Source: Bacteroidota bacterium (lineage in GTDB: Bacteria > Bacteroidota > Bacteroidia > Bacteroidales > VadinHA17). From it: a stretch of DNA of 33,181 nt. The translations under genes were made by a program, and so were the position numbers. The DNA lies in contig JADFQJ010000026.1 of the NCBI GenBank assembly GCA_022561875.1, positions 1 to 33,181 of the forward strand, in the 5' to 3' direction. The notes under the pieces are model-generated. The model had not been told where the DNA came from. It searched no databases and was given only the letters and a program-made list of their open reading frames with translations. Positions within the stretch are counted from its first letter, which is position 1; each line of letters opens with the position of its first letter. Below, in pieces: positions 1-8,444 of the stretch.

Positions 1-2
1 AA

Positions 3-1145
3 GCAAACATCACTATCGGGCAACCCATCGGACATCGCATAGACCATATGCTGTCAGGTACAAGAGCCAACATAGCCATAAAACTTTTCGGAATCGATTT
101 AAACAAAATGTTCTCCCTTGCCAATCAAATAAAAAATAACATTGAAGGCATAGAAGGGCTTGTTGATATTAATGTGGCGCAGCAAATTGAAATCCCTCAG
201 GTGCAGATAAAAGCGAAACGGGATATGCTTGCCAAGTATGGCATTTCAATCGGACAATTCACCGAATTTATTGATATTGCCTTTGCGGGTGAAAAAGTAT
301 CACAGGTATTTGAAAGCAACAAAAGTTTTGATTTGGTATTAAGATTTAATGATGAAAACAGGGGCAAAATAGAAAATATCCGCAACACCTTGATTGATGC
401 CAATATAAACTCAACTCAACAATTCAAAATTCCTCTGTATTACGTTGCCGATATTGTTTCAACAACAGGTCCCAACACCATCAACAGGGAAAATGTGCAG
501 CGAAAAATTGTCATTTCAGCAAACGTAGCAGGGCGTGATTTGCGAAGCGTAGTGAACGAAATCAAAGAAAAAATAAACAGTAATATTCAACTGCCCGAAA
601 ACTACCGCATTCAATATGGCGGACAGTTTGAAAGTGAAGAAAAAGCGTCCAAAATATTATTCTTCGCCTCTTTAATGGCTTTGTTCATAATATTCCTTTT
701 GCTTTATCAGGAATTTAAAGACATTAAGATTGCCGGAATCATTTTGCTCAATCTGCCTTTGGCGCTCATTGGCGGGGTATTAAGCGTCTGGTTTACATCA
801 GGCATCATCAGCATTCCTTCAATCATTGGCTTTATTACCCTATTCGGAATAGCCACCCGAAACGGAATACTTTTGGTATCACGCTATCAAAAATTAAGAG
901 AACAGGGGTACAATCTTTACGACACTATCATTCATGGTTCATTAGACCGGCTAAATCCCATACTAATGACCGCCCTTACAACCGCTCTGGCATTAGTTCC
1001 ACTTGCATTGTCAGGCGACCTGCCCGGGAATGAAATACAAAGCCCGATGGCAAAAGTGATTTTAGGAGGACTTCTCAGTTCAACCCTCTTAAATATATTC
1101 ATCGTTCCCGTTGTTTATTACTTGACAAATAGAAATGAGAAATAA
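3..1145 (+). CDS. RND heavy-metal efflux pump permease (CusA/CzcA family), C-terminal part
   Basis: This is the 3' portion of an inner-membrane proton/metal antiporter of the RND superfamily. The reading frame is open from base 3, and the residues before the first ATG (ending GHRIDHMLSGTRANIAIKLFG) are typical CusA/CzcA porter-domain sequence, so the gene is cut by the window edge rather than starting at position 48. About 380 of roughly 1040 residues are visible: the end of the periplasmic porter domain, then about five hydrophobic helices, including the segment GIATRNGILLVSRYQ and a final helix ending VPVVYYLTNRNEK. These pumps work with a periplasmic adaptor and a TolC-like channel. The channel follows directly, but no adaptor (CusB) gene is present downstream, so it must lie upstream or elsewhere. 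The metal specificity cannot be read from this fragment. Confidence 0.9.
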   Translation, partial: ANITIGQPIGHRIDHMLSGTRANIAIKLFGIDLNKMFSLANQIKNNIEGIEGLVDINVAQQIEIPQVQIKAKRDMLAKYGISIGQFTEFIDIAFAGEKVSQVFESNKSFDLVLRFNDENRGKIENIRNTLIDANINSTQQFKIPLYYVADIVSTTGPNTINRENVQRKIVISANVAGRDLRSVVNEIKEKINSNIQLPENYRIQYGGQFESEEKASKILFFASLMALFIIFLLLYQEFKDIKIAGIILLNLPLALIGGVLSVWFTSGIISIPSIIGFITLFGIATRNGILLVSRYQKLREQGYNLYDTIIHGSLDRLNPILMTALTTALALVPLALSGDLPGNEIQSPMAKVILGGLLSSTLLNIFIVPVVYYLTNRNEK

Positions 1146-1149
1146 AATA

Positions 1150-1190
1150 GCCACGAATGCACGAATAAAAAACATTCGTGTGTTCGTGGC
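1150..1190. repeat. REP-like imperfect hairpin between pump and channel genes
   Basis: The arm at 1150-1166 (starting GCCACGAATG) and the arm at 1174-1190 (ending TTCGTGGC) pair at 15 of 17 positions around a 7-nt loop. It starts 5 bases after the pump stop codon, and its end lies 17 bases before the channel ATG. It could act as a transcript-stabilising REP element or weak attenuator. There is no T-tract immediately after it (an A-run follows), so it is not a standard terminator. The pattern resembles REP hairpins that associate with REP-type transposases, and a damaged one is present at 31.2 kb; that link is inference. Confidence 0.65.
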
Positions 1191-1207
1191 AAAAAAAAAC
1201 AAAAGAA

Positions 1208-2395
1208 ATGAAAAAAAACATTCAACATCTTACTTTTATTGCTTTAATGCTTATCGCAGCAAGCATCAAAGCACAAAATAGTATTGATAATGTGCTTTCC
1301 GAAATAGCTGAAAACAACAAGTCAATCATTGCCAATCAGCAATACTGGGAAGCAAAAAAGCTGCAATATTCAACCGGATTAACTCCTTATAATCCATCCG
1401 TTGAATACGATTATATAATTGGCACACCTGCAGGTGCCGGTAATCAAACAGAATTTTATATCCTGCAATCATTTGATTTTCCAACCACATACATAAAGAA
1501 AAAGCAGGTCGCAGACCGGCAAATCTCACAAACCGTCTTTCAGCTAACAGCATACAGGCAAGACATTCTGCTTAAAGCAAAGCAATATTGCATTGAATTG
1601 ATTTACTTTAATAAAAGACAGGTAGAATTGAAAAAGCGATTGCAGAATGCTGAAAAACTATACAACGACTATCAAAAGAAACTGGACAAAGGAGACGCAA
1701 GCAGTTTAGACGTGAATAAAGCAAAGCTGCAACTGCTCATCCTGCAAAACGATTTACGCCTGAGCACAAGCCAAATCAACCAACACAATCAAAAACTAAC
1801 AGAACTCAACGGTGGAATTTTCATTGCTTTTAATGATACCATTTATCCATTATCTCCAATCATTTCCGACTTTCAAACATTAGAAAGTACAATAGAAGCA
1901 AACGACCCTGTTTTAAAATCATTTCAGCAGCAAAAAGAGATAAATATTAAACAAGTGCAACTAAGCAAGGCATTAGCATTGCCCAAAATGGAAACCGGCT
2001 ATCATTCACTATCCACATTTGGACAAAAATTCCGGGGAGTATATTTCGGTATTACAATTCCATTGTGGGAAAACAAAAACACAATAAAATTTCAAAAAGC
2101 AGAGGTGCTTTTCAGCGAATTACAAGTGGAAAAGCACAGAAACCAGCGCTATCACGAAATCCAACAACTCTTCGAAAAATACGAAAACCTGAATATTGCC
2201 TTAGAGGAATATCAACAATTATTATCTGCCATAAACAATATGGAACTGTTGGAAAAAGCATTGGAACTGGGAGAAATTTCATCCATTCAATTTTTTATGG
2301 AGATAAGCTATTTTTATAACTCTTATGACAAATACCTGCAATTGGAAAAAGAATATCATCAGGTAACAGCAGAATTGTATAAGTATCAGTTGTAG
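1208..2395 (+). CDS. TolC-family outer membrane efflux channel (CusC-like)
   Basis: This is the outer-membrane component expected to pair with the RND pump immediately upstream. The chosen ATG gives a clean signal peptide (MKKNIQHLTFIALMLIAASIKAQ); a GTG ten codons upstream would put charged residues ahead of it and lies in the hairpin, so it is rejected. The 395-residue protein has the long helical, Gln/Lys/Glu-rich segments of TolC proteins in two halves. The first is around residues 25-200 (FYILQSFDFPTTYIKKKQVA, then a coiled KRLQNAEKLYNDYQKKLDKG stretch). The second is around 230-390, with GVYFGITIPLWENKNTIK marking the usual second-repeat beta strand. It is slightly shorter than enterobacterial TolC, normal for Bacteroidota metal-efflux channels. 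Confidence 0.85.
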   Translation: MKKNIQHLTFIALMLIAASIKAQNSIDNVLSEIAENNKSIIANQQYWEAKKLQYSTGLTPYNPSVEYDYIIGTPAGAGNQTEFYILQSFDFPTTYIKKKQVADRQISQTVFQLTAYRQDILLKAKQYCIELIYFNKRQVELKKRLQNAEKLYNDYQKKLDKGDASSLDVNKAKLQLLILQNDLRLSTSQINQHNQKLTELNGGIFIAFNDTIYPLSPIISDFQTLESTIEANDPVLKSFQQQKEINIKQVQLSKALALPKMETGYHSLSTFGQKFRGVYFGITIPLWENKNTIKFQKAEVLFSELQVEKHRNQRYHEIQQLFEKYENLNIALEEYQQLLSAINNMELLEKALELGEISSIQFFMEISYFYNSYDKYLQLEKEYHQVTAELYKYQL

Positions 2396-2560
2396 GTTTA
2401 GGATTAAGAAATTGTGTTGCAGTTTTGTAACTTTATCTCCATTCCGGATTCAGTTAACTCTTTTCCTTCCTGTGGATGTATAGAAAGCAGAAATAATTCC
2501 TGAAATATGCTAACGATCAAATAATTTCATAACCAACGATTGATTCAGGGATACAGCATA

Positions 2561-4462
2561 TTAATAAGCCCGCTTGTTTTTCCCTTCAATAAAATTAATA
2601 AAAGATTGATTTACAACTTTATTCCCTCCAGGTGTAGGATAGTTGCCTGTAAAATACCAGTCGCCGGTATGTTCAGGAGTAGCTTTATGCAAGTTTTCAA
2701 TGCTTTGATATAATATCTCCAGATCGGCGCGAATTTCATTTGTCTTAAGCATTCTGGCAATCCGGACTGAAATCTGTTCCGGGGTAAAAGGTTTATATAT
2801 CTCCCTTACATAGTTAATCACTTTTTCTTTTGGTATATCTTCCTGTTCTTTGCACACTTTATACACCTTGTCTATGACATTTTGTTTCCCGGTATCCCTT
2901 AATAACTGGATAGCCGCTCTGAAAGCAATAAAATCGCTCAATTTTGCCATATCAATTCCATAACAATCAGGATAACGTATCTGTGGTGATGATGATACTA
3001 TCACGATTTTCGTGGGTCCCAGTCTGTCAAGAATCCGGATAATACTATACTTGAGTGTAGTTCCCCGGACAATAGAGTCGTCAATTATAACCAACTTGTC
3101 TTTTCCCTCCCTGATAGTTCCGTAGGTGATATCATATACATGTCCTACCAGGTCGTTTCTGCCTCTGTCTTCGGAAATAAAAGTCCTGAGTTTCACATCT
3201 TTGACAGCTATTTTTTCCACCCTTGGCTTCCGGTCAATTATATCATCAAGTTTTTCGGAAGTAAGATTATCTTTAAACTTAAGAATTTTCTCCTTTTTTA
3301 TCTTGTTCATGTATTTTTCAGCGCCCTTGATCATTCCATAGAAAGCTGTTTCAGCAGTGTTTGGGATAAAAGAAAAAACCGTGCTCTCCAGATCATAATC
3401 AACTGCTTTCAGTATTTGAGGTATCAGAAACTCGCCCAGTTTCAACCTTTCCTGATAAATATCGCGGTCACTTCCCCTGGAAAAATATATCCTTTCAAAA
3501 GAACATGATCTTCTCAACTCCGGTTTTCTTATTTCTTCAATGGTAACCGCACCATAATTTTTTGAAATAACAGCATACCCGGGAGGAATTTCCTCAACTT
3601 TATTATATGGTACATTAAAAACTGTTTGTATTACCGGTCTTTCAGAAGCAACTACCACCACTTCATCATCATAATAGTAATATGCAGGACGTATGCCCCA
3701 CGGGTCACGGACAACAAATGCATCACCATGCCCTACCAAACCTGCCATTGCATATCCTCCATCCCATCTCTTGCTCGCATTTCTCAGAATTTCAGTAATA
3801 CTTATATTCTTTTCGATCAAAGGAGAAATTTCCTTATTCAAATAACCCTCTTTCTTGTATCTTTCAAATAACATCTGGTTCTCCAGATCAAGAAAATGTC
3901 CCACATTTTCAAGAATGGTTACAGTATCGGAAAAGTCTTTTGGGGTCTGGCCAAGATCCACAAGGATCTGAAAAAGTTCTTCAACGTTGGTCAGGTTAAA
4001 ATTCCCGGCTAGTATAAGGTTTCTTGATTTCCAGTTATTTTCACGACTTACCGGATGGACATAATCAATCTTATAATTCCCGTATGTACCATACCTGAGA
4101 TGTCCTAAAAATAACTCTCCTGCAAATGGCAGGTTTTTCCGGGCCCAATGCGGATCACTTAACCATTCAGGCTTCTGCTCTTCTACCTTTTTAAACTCAT
4201 TATTTATTTTATCGAAAACTTCCTGTAAGGGATTGGCATTGTTTGAACGATGCCTGAATATATATTTCTCACCCGGATCAAGTCCCACCTTTATGCACAC
4301 TACTCCTGCACCATCCTGTCCACGGTTATGTTGTTTTTCCATAAGAAGATACAGTTTCTGCAATCCATACCTCCAGTCGCCATACTTTAACTGGTAAAAC
4401 TCAAGTGGTTTCCGCAGTCGTATTAATGCAATACCGCATTCATGTTTAACAGGGTCGCTCAT
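2561..4462 (-). CDS. Long-form glutamine amidotransferase/phosphoribosyltransferase (PurF-like)
   Basis: The protein is 633 residues, with an N-terminal class-II (Ntn) glutaminase domain and a C-terminal type-I phosphoribosyltransferase domain, the layout of amidophosphoribosyltransferase. Cys9 in HECGIALIR is the candidate nucleophile and would have to be exposed by removal of an 8-residue propeptide. HNRGQDGAG (about 45-53) and GNFNLTN (about 153-159) match glutaminase motifs. The PRPP loop VIIDDSIVRGTT is at about 458-469. It is well over 100 residues longer than ordinary PurF, with a Lys/Glu/Asp-rich insert around 385-435 inside the transferase domain and a C-terminal extension. Bacteroidota often carry such a long paralogue besides normal purF, so whether this one makes phosphoribosylamine is not certain. 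Its ATG overlaps the stop of the pabA remnant by one base (TAATG), implying translational coupling. Confidence 0.8.
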   Translation of the reverse strand: MSDPVKHECGIALIRLRKPLEFYQLKYGDWRYGLQKLYLLMEKQHNRGQDGAGVVCIKVGLDPGEKYIFRHRSNNANPLQEVFDKINNEFKKVEEQKPEWLSDPHWARKNLPFAGELFLGHLRYGTYGNYKIDYVHPVSRENNWKSRNLILAGNFNLTNVEELFQILVDLGQTPKDFSDTVTILENVGHFLDLENQMLFERYKKEGYLNKEISPLIEKNISITEILRNASKRWDGGYAMAGLVGHGDAFVVRDPWGIRPAYYYYDDEVVVVASERPVIQTVFNVPYNKVEEIPPGYAVISKNYGAVTIEEIRKPELRRSCSFERIYFSRGSDRDIYQERLKLGEFLIPQILKAVDYDLESTVFSFIPNTAETAFYGMIKGAEKYMNKIKKEKILKFKDNLTSEKLDDIIDRKPRVEKIAVKDVKLRTFISEDRGRNDLVGHVYDITYGTIREGKDKLVIIDDSIVRGTTLKYSIIRILDRLGPTKIVIVSSSPQIRYPDCYGIDMAKLSDFIAFRAAIQLLRDTGKQNVIDKVYKVCKEQEDIPKEKVINYVREIYKPFTPEQISVRIARMLKTNEIRADLEILYQSIENLHKATPEHTGDWYFTGNYPTPGGNKVVNQSFINFIEGKNKRAY

Positions 4463-4737
4463 TACAGATATTCATTTCCCGGAACAGGCCATAAAATTAC
4501 ATAATTACTATTAAAAGTAACTCGTCCTGTCAAGGCAATGTGTACAAAGTTTTTCTTTTGGCATAATTTATCCGGAATTTTTTTCATAACACCCTCTGGT
4601 TCCGGCGTTTCAGGTCCGGGAGGAAAAATAATTTTATCAACACTAATAACTTCAAGGTTATGATTATTAAATTTGCGAATCAGATTCACAATATTATAAG
4701 TGAAAGAATCCCGGTTATCTAACAACAATATGTTCAT
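4462..4737 (-). pseudogene. pabA: Decayed pabA/trpG glutamine amidotransferase remnant
   Basis: The first 35 or so residues are unmistakable PabA/TrpG sequence (MNILLLDNRDSFTYNIVNLI), followed by the loop FPPGPETPEPEGVMKKI. A normal class-I amidotransferase has about 190 residues; this frame stops after 91. About 15-20 residues appear to be missing between the VDKI and FPPGP motifs. The place where GxCLG should supply the catalytic Cys reads FVHIALTG with no Cys, and the His-Pro-Glu triad partners are absent. The frame nevertheless stays open to the ATG of the PurF-like gene and overlaps it by one base. The start is the ATG at 4737, with a TTG four codons upstream as an alternative. It diverges from intact pabB, 43 bp away. 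Best read as a pseudogene, possibly kept as a translated leader. Confidence 0.75.
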
Positions 4738-4780
4738 CACATCTACCAAAATAAGTCAGACTATTAACAAAATCAACAAA

Positions 4781-5713
4781 ATGGGAGCACAATCTATCCC
4801 TTTTTTGTTCATTATTGATTTTACTATGGAATCACCAATAGTTTATGCAGCAAATGAGATTCCACAAAACGTATTATTTAAAACCGGACTTTGCAAAAAT
4901 TATCGCGAGTTACAACAGACAAATAACAAGTTTTATTTTACGAGTTCACCACCAAAATTATCAGAATACCGCGAAGCCTTCGAAAAGGTGATGGATAACA
5001 TAAAACATGGCAACACTTATCTGTTAAACCTGACATTTCCATCCGGGATTGTGACCAATCTTAATCTTGCTGAAATATTTTATCTAAGTAAAGCACGATT
5101 TAAATTATTATACCGGAATGATTTTGTAGTCTTCTCACCTGAAATTTTTATTGAAATACAGGATGATAAAATATCAACCTATCCGATGAAGGGGACCATC
5201 GATGCTGATTTCCCGGGAGCGGAAGAAAAACTGCTTGCTAATATAAAAGAAATAGCCGAACACAACACTGTAGTCGACCTTTTAAGAAACGATCTGAGTA
5301 TTGTATCTGAAAATGTCAGAGTTGAAAAATTCAGGTATCTTGAAAAAATTAAAACCACCCATGGAAACATTCTGCAATCAAGCTCCAAAATTAGCGGAAA
5401 TCTCCCTTCAAACTATAAAAAAAAATTAGGAGACATTATTTTCAGCTTGCTGCCTGCTGGTTCCATATGTGGTGCTCCTAAGCTAAAAACCCTTGAAATC
5501 ATCCTCGAAACAGAAACATATAACAGAGGATATTATACAGGTGTTTTTGGTTACTTTGACGGTATAAACCTGGATAGTTGTGTGATGATACGGTTTATTG
5601 AGAACCGGAACGAAAAGCTGATATTTAAGAGCGGTGGAGGAATTACCATGATGAGTGACCTTGACTCTGAATACCGGGAATTGATAAAGAAAATTTATGT
5701 GCCTGTTACTTGA
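4781..5713 (+). CDS. pabB: Aminodeoxychorismate synthase component I
   Basis: A chorismate-binding enzyme that aminates chorismate to 4-amino-4-deoxychorismate for folate synthesis. With the ATG at 4781 the protein has 310 residues, the compact form usual in Bacteroidota without the long N-terminal region of E. coli PabB. The chorismate domain shows PMKGTIDAD, then AEHNTVVDLLRNDLS, KTTHGNILQ, SLLPAGSICGAPK and GYYTGVFGYFDG, followed by the C-terminal IRFIE...GGGITMMSDLDSEYREL. An upstream in-frame ATG (4700) would run into the divergent pabA remnant and adds residues foreign to the family. PabC overlaps its 3' end. Because the neighbouring pabA is broken, ammonia must come from a glutaminase encoded elsewhere (trpG is the usual stand-in) or directly from free ammonia. 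Confidence 0.9.
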   Translation: MGAQSIPFLFIIDFTMESPIVYAANEIPQNVLFKTGLCKNYRELQQTNNKFYFTSSPPKLSEYREAFEKVMDNIKHGNTYLLNLTFPSGIVTNLNLAEIFYLSKARFKLLYRNDFVVFSPEIFIEIQDDKISTYPMKGTIDADFPGAEEKLLANIKEIAEHNTVVDLLRNDLSIVSENVRVEKFRYLEKIKTTHGNILQSSSKISGNLPSNYKKKLGDIIFSLLPAGSICGAPKLKTLEIILETETYNRGYYTGVFGYFDGINLDSCVMIRFIENRNEKLIFKSGGGITMMSDLDSEYRELIKKIYVPVT

Positions 5714-6296
5714 AACAATTAAAACAGTTGAACGCAACCTGATAAAGCTGGAGTATCATCAAAGAAGGGTTGACAGCTCAATACGCGATCTTTTCAACAA
5801 GAATGCCGGCGTAAACCTTGCTGAAGAGATTAAAGTACCGGGTTATTTGGGGAAAGGTTTGTTTAAATGCAGGGTGATATACGACCTGGAAATTAAGAAA
5901 GTGGAATTTGTTCCTTACAAACCACCGGAAATAAAAACACTAAAACTTGTACCTTGTAATGATCTTGACTATTCATATAAATTTGAAAACCGTCAGGTAA
6001 TAATAAAACTACTTGAATTAAAAGGCAGGTGTGATGATATAATTATTTTAAAAAATGATCTGATAACCGACACTTCATTCTGCAACATTATTTTTAGCGA
6101 CGGCAATAATTGGATTACACCATCAAAACCTTTGCTTAAAGGGACTCAAAGAGAATATCTGCTCGAAAAAGGCATGATCTCTGAAGCTACTATAAAGGCC
6201 AGCGATATATACAACTTTAATTCCTTCAAGCTCATAAATGCAATGATTGATTTTGAAACAAGTCAAACCCTGCCCATAACGAATATTTTTCTTTGA
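5697..6296 (+). CDS. pabC: Aminotransferase class IV, probable aminodeoxychorismate lyase
   Basis: A 199-residue fold-type IV PLP enzyme, expected to split aminodeoxychorismate into p-aminobenzoate and pyruvate. Visible family features are the N-terminal LLETIKTVERNLIKLEYHQRRV, the candidate PLP lysine in SYKFENR, the ITDTSFCNIIF strand-loop, and the substrate/phosphate segment TPSKPLLKGTQREYLL. It is shorter than the 270-residue E. coli enzyme because the N-terminal segment is trimmed, which is common in Bacteroidota pabC. Its ATG lies inside the last codons of pabB (17-base overlap), so the two are one translationally coupled operon, which supports the lyase assignment over a generic D-amino-acid or branched-chain aminotransferase. 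Confidence 0.8.
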   Translation: MCLLLETIKTVERNLIKLEYHQRRVDSSIRDLFNKNAGVNLAEEIKVPGYLGKGLFKCRVIYDLEIKKVEFVPYKPPEIKTLKLVPCNDLDYSYKFENRQVIIKLLELKGRCDDIIILKNDLITDTSFCNIIFSDGNNWITPSKPLLKGTQREYLLEKGMISEATIKASDIYNFNSFKLINAMIDFETSQTLPITNIFL

Positions 6297-6302
6297 AATA
6301 CA

Positions 6303-6372
6303 CTTTGCCTTTTTATTACTTTTTGCCTTTTGCCTATTGTTTGCCAACTGCTTTTTTGCCTTTTGCCAACTA
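6303..6372. repeat. Degenerate TTTTGCC low-complexity repeat
   Basis: About 70 bases downstream of pabC contain five or more irregularly spaced copies of TTTGCC or TTTTTGCC, with TTGCCAACT variants, on a T-rich background. It lies between two convergent genes. No terminator stem is obvious. It is similar in character to the other intergenic mini-repeats at 8445 and 13732. Confidence 0.5.
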
Positions 6373-6442
6373 TTACCAACCAAAGACTACCAATGATTAT
6401 TAATAGCTTATATTACTGGTGAAGGGTCCTGTCAAGTTATTA

Positions 6443-6904
6443 TTAAAGTTCCGGAAAGTTTATAATGTCATTCACTATGTAGGCTTTAGGAAATTTCTTT
6501 ACAATTTTTTTATGCCAGATGAAGGCTTCATTTCTTGTTCTGAAATCTCCTACCCTGACCTTATAAAACGGTGTCTGGTAAAGAATATGTACTTCTTGAG
6601 TCGGGAAAAGTGTTATACCACTTGCTTTTGCTTCGTTTGCTTCTTTCCTGGCTTTACGACCTGACCCAAAATAAATCTGGATCCGGTACCCCTTTAGTCC
6701 GCCAATTTCAACTCTTGACTGTATGTATCTGTTAATCAGGGTGTCCAGCCGGGGATCATTAATCACTATTGTAACTCCCGTATCCCTGCCGGCAAAATAG
6801 TCTCTCACGGCATCAGAGGCATAGTTGTTTCCTTTGAAAGCCTGACCATCTGTCACCCCGCACAAAAGGGAAAACAAAATTGCAAAAAGCATGATCTTTT
6901 TCAT
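6443..6904 (-). CDS. Secreted SPOR-domain protein
   Basis: A 153-residue exported protein with an N-terminal signal peptide (MKKIMLFAILFSLLCGVTDGQA) and a short linker. A C-terminal SPOR domain spans roughly residues 72-150, with the strand GYRIQIYFGSGRKARKEANEA and the second-half motif FYKVRVGDFRTRNEAFIWHKKI. SPOR domains bind glycan strands stripped of stem peptides, typically at division sites, so a periplasmic cell-wall role is likely. The upstream segment SRVEIGGLKG is found just before SPOR in many Bacteroidota homologues. It runs in the same direction as the universal stress gene upstream, 23 bases apart, and may be co-transcribed with it. Confidence 0.82.
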   Translation of the reverse strand: MKKIMLFAILFSLLCGVTDGQAFKGNNYASDAVRDYFAGRDTGVTIVINDPRLDTLINRYIQSRVEIGGLKGYRIQIYFGSGRKARKEANEAKASGITLFPTQEVHILYQTPFYKVRVGDFRTRNEAFIWHKKIVKKFPKAYIVNDIINFPEL

Positions 6905-6927
6905 GCTGTAAAATTAATCAAGAAGAT

Positions 6928-7749
6928 TCAAATACTCAAAACAGGAATAGGTGAGTGGTTAACCATCTGTTGGGCTGCTGAACTGATACTTTGATTTCCC
7001 GGGGTTCCCCTGTCAAGCTTAGTGATTGCTATCAGATCTGCCCCAACATGCACAGCATACGAAATGATTTCATCTACAATATTACTACCTCTCTTTGTTT
7101 TTCTTATAATATTAAACCCACGATTATCCAGGTAGTCATACGCCTGGTCACCATATTTCTTTAGCTTAAGTATGATATCCTTTCTATCAGAAGTCCTGAC
7201 ATCAACTACATGAATTTCTGTTTTAAATTTTCCTGCTAATTCAGCAACAACGGGTACTTTTTGTCTGGTATTTTTGTATACATCGATGGGTAGAACGATC
7301 TTTTTAATACCTTTTTTCTTAAAACCGTAACGTATAGTTAAAACAGGACATGAAGCTTTTGACACAACGCGGTATGAGTTACTTCCTAACCACAATTCCT
7401 CAAATCCTGAAACCCCATGGGTTCCCATCACTACCATACCGGCATTCATTTTCTCAGCTTCATTAACCACATTTTTATATATTTTTCCGGTTGTAATAAT
7501 ATAATCGAAAGTACCTTTGCCTTCATATTGCTTCTTGTAATGATCCAGAATTTCATTACAGAATTCATCGACCGTTTTTGAATAGCTTTTTTCCGAGTCT
7601 TTCAGAATAAAAGGCTGGTCATAACTTTTTGATTTTCTAACATGCAGAATCCTTAAATCGCCACCAATTTTATTAATTATTTTGATAGCGTGCTCCAGGG
7701 CATGCATTGAGTCCTTTGAAAAATCGACCGTGACAAGAATGTTTTTCAT
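6928..7749 (-). CDS. Tandem universal stress protein (UspA family)
   Basis: A 273-residue cytoplasmic protein with two Usp domains. The first (about 1-140) starts MKNILVTVDFSKDSMHALEHA and carries a complete nucleotide-binding motif G-x2-G-x9-G-S at about 109-123 (GTHG...LGS), so it probably binds ATP. The second (about 150-273) starts IKKIVLPIDVYKNTRQKVPV but ends ADLIAITKLDRGTPGNQ without the glycine motif, so it looks like a non-binding partner domain. Tandem Usp proteins usually act as stress-induced regulators or chaperone-like factors; no specific partner is evident here. Confidence 0.87.
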   Translation of the reverse strand: MKNILVTVDFSKDSMHALEHAIKIINKIGGDLRILHVRKSKSYDQPFILKDSEKSYSKTVDEFCNEILDHYKKQYEGKGTFDYIITTGKIYKNVVNEAEKMNAGMVVMGTHGVSGFEELWLGSNSYRVVSKASCPVLTIRYGFKKKGIKKIVLPIDVYKNTRQKVPVVAELAGKFKTEIHVVDVRTSDRKDIILKLKKYGDQAYDYLDNRGFNIIRKTKRGSNIVDEIISYAVHVGADLIAITKLDRGTPGNQSISSAAQQMVNHSPIPVLSI

Positions 7750-7959
7750 TATCGTGGATCTTGATATTGATATTCAATCAAATATAATAATTTTTATACA
7801 TTAAAACTGTTGTAACCGGAAAAAAAATTAAACATCGGTCCGTTCCATCAAAAATGATTGTAGAATAAGCTTTATTACATGCACATAACTTATTTTAAAT
7901 CAATAAACGATTTTTAACCGAGCGAGCGAGGTCAACGAAGTTAAATTCCGATACGCAAA

Positions 7960-8415
7960 TTAATATAGCCGGATTTTTTCCTGCTCATTAATGGGGATTT
8001 TTTTTCTCATCAGCCCGCTATTTATTTTTGCCATCCCTTTTAGTTCAACATCAATATATCTATGTAAAAACAGGTTCATCAAAGTAAATATACTGAGGGA
8101 TAAGCTCTTTAATTCAACACTAAGAGGGAAAGCATGAACCTGACTGGATCGTTCAGGAATTTTAACCTTTTCAGTACTCTTAATTTGACCAATATATATC
8201 CCATTCAATAATACATCTAAATCCAGAGTGTGTAGCGTAAAACCTTTCCTGTTCGGGTTTTCAATTTTAACCATAACCTTAAAACTAATCTGCTTACCTG
8301 ATAAACCATTTATCTCTATTCCTGTTGCCGGTCCAATACGCACCTCTTCAACAGGTGAACAGGACACAAAAAAAAGAAATGCAATAAAAAATATAGCAAA
8401 AATTTGCTTCTTCAT
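7960..8415 (-). CDS. LEA14-like (water stress/hypersensitive response domain) lipoprotein
   Basis: The best start is the ATG at 8415, which gives a lipoprotein signal MKKQIFAIFFIAFLFFVSC with Cys19 as the acylation site; the frame extends 8 codons further upstream but only with non-signal residues. The mature part (about 130 residues) has the LEA type-2/WHy pattern: FKVMVKIENPNRKGFTLHTLDLDVLLNGIYIGQ, then SSQVHAFPLSVELKSLS, then DVELKGMAKI. This is an immunoglobulin-like beta sandwich common as a lipoprotein in Bacteroidota. The cellular role is unknown; the family name comes from plant desiccation proteins. Confidence 0.72.
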   Translation of the reverse strand: MKKQIFAIFFIAFLFFVSCSPVEEVRIGPATGIEINGLSGKQISFKVMVKIENPNRKGFTLHTLDLDVLLNGIYIGQIKSTEKVKIPERSSQVHAFPLSVELKSLSLSIFTLMNLFLHRYIDVELKGMAKINSGLMRKKIPINEQEKIRLY

Positions 8416-8444
8416 AGCAACCAAAATTATAATCTGCAACTAAT

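Noticed and set aside
1178-1207. GTG-initiated extension of the TolC-like protein
   Set aside because: It lies partly inside the hairpin and adds charged residues ahead of a textbook signal peptide that starts at the ATG at 1208.
3140-3508. 122-codon open frame antisense to the PurF-like gene
   Set aside because: It is a shadow of a strongly conserved coding frame on the other strand, with no recognisable domain.
7917-7959. GAGCGAGCGAGG string downstream of the universal stress gene
   Set aside because: Short low-complexity sequence of a kind common between genes in this group; no second copy in the window and no structure.
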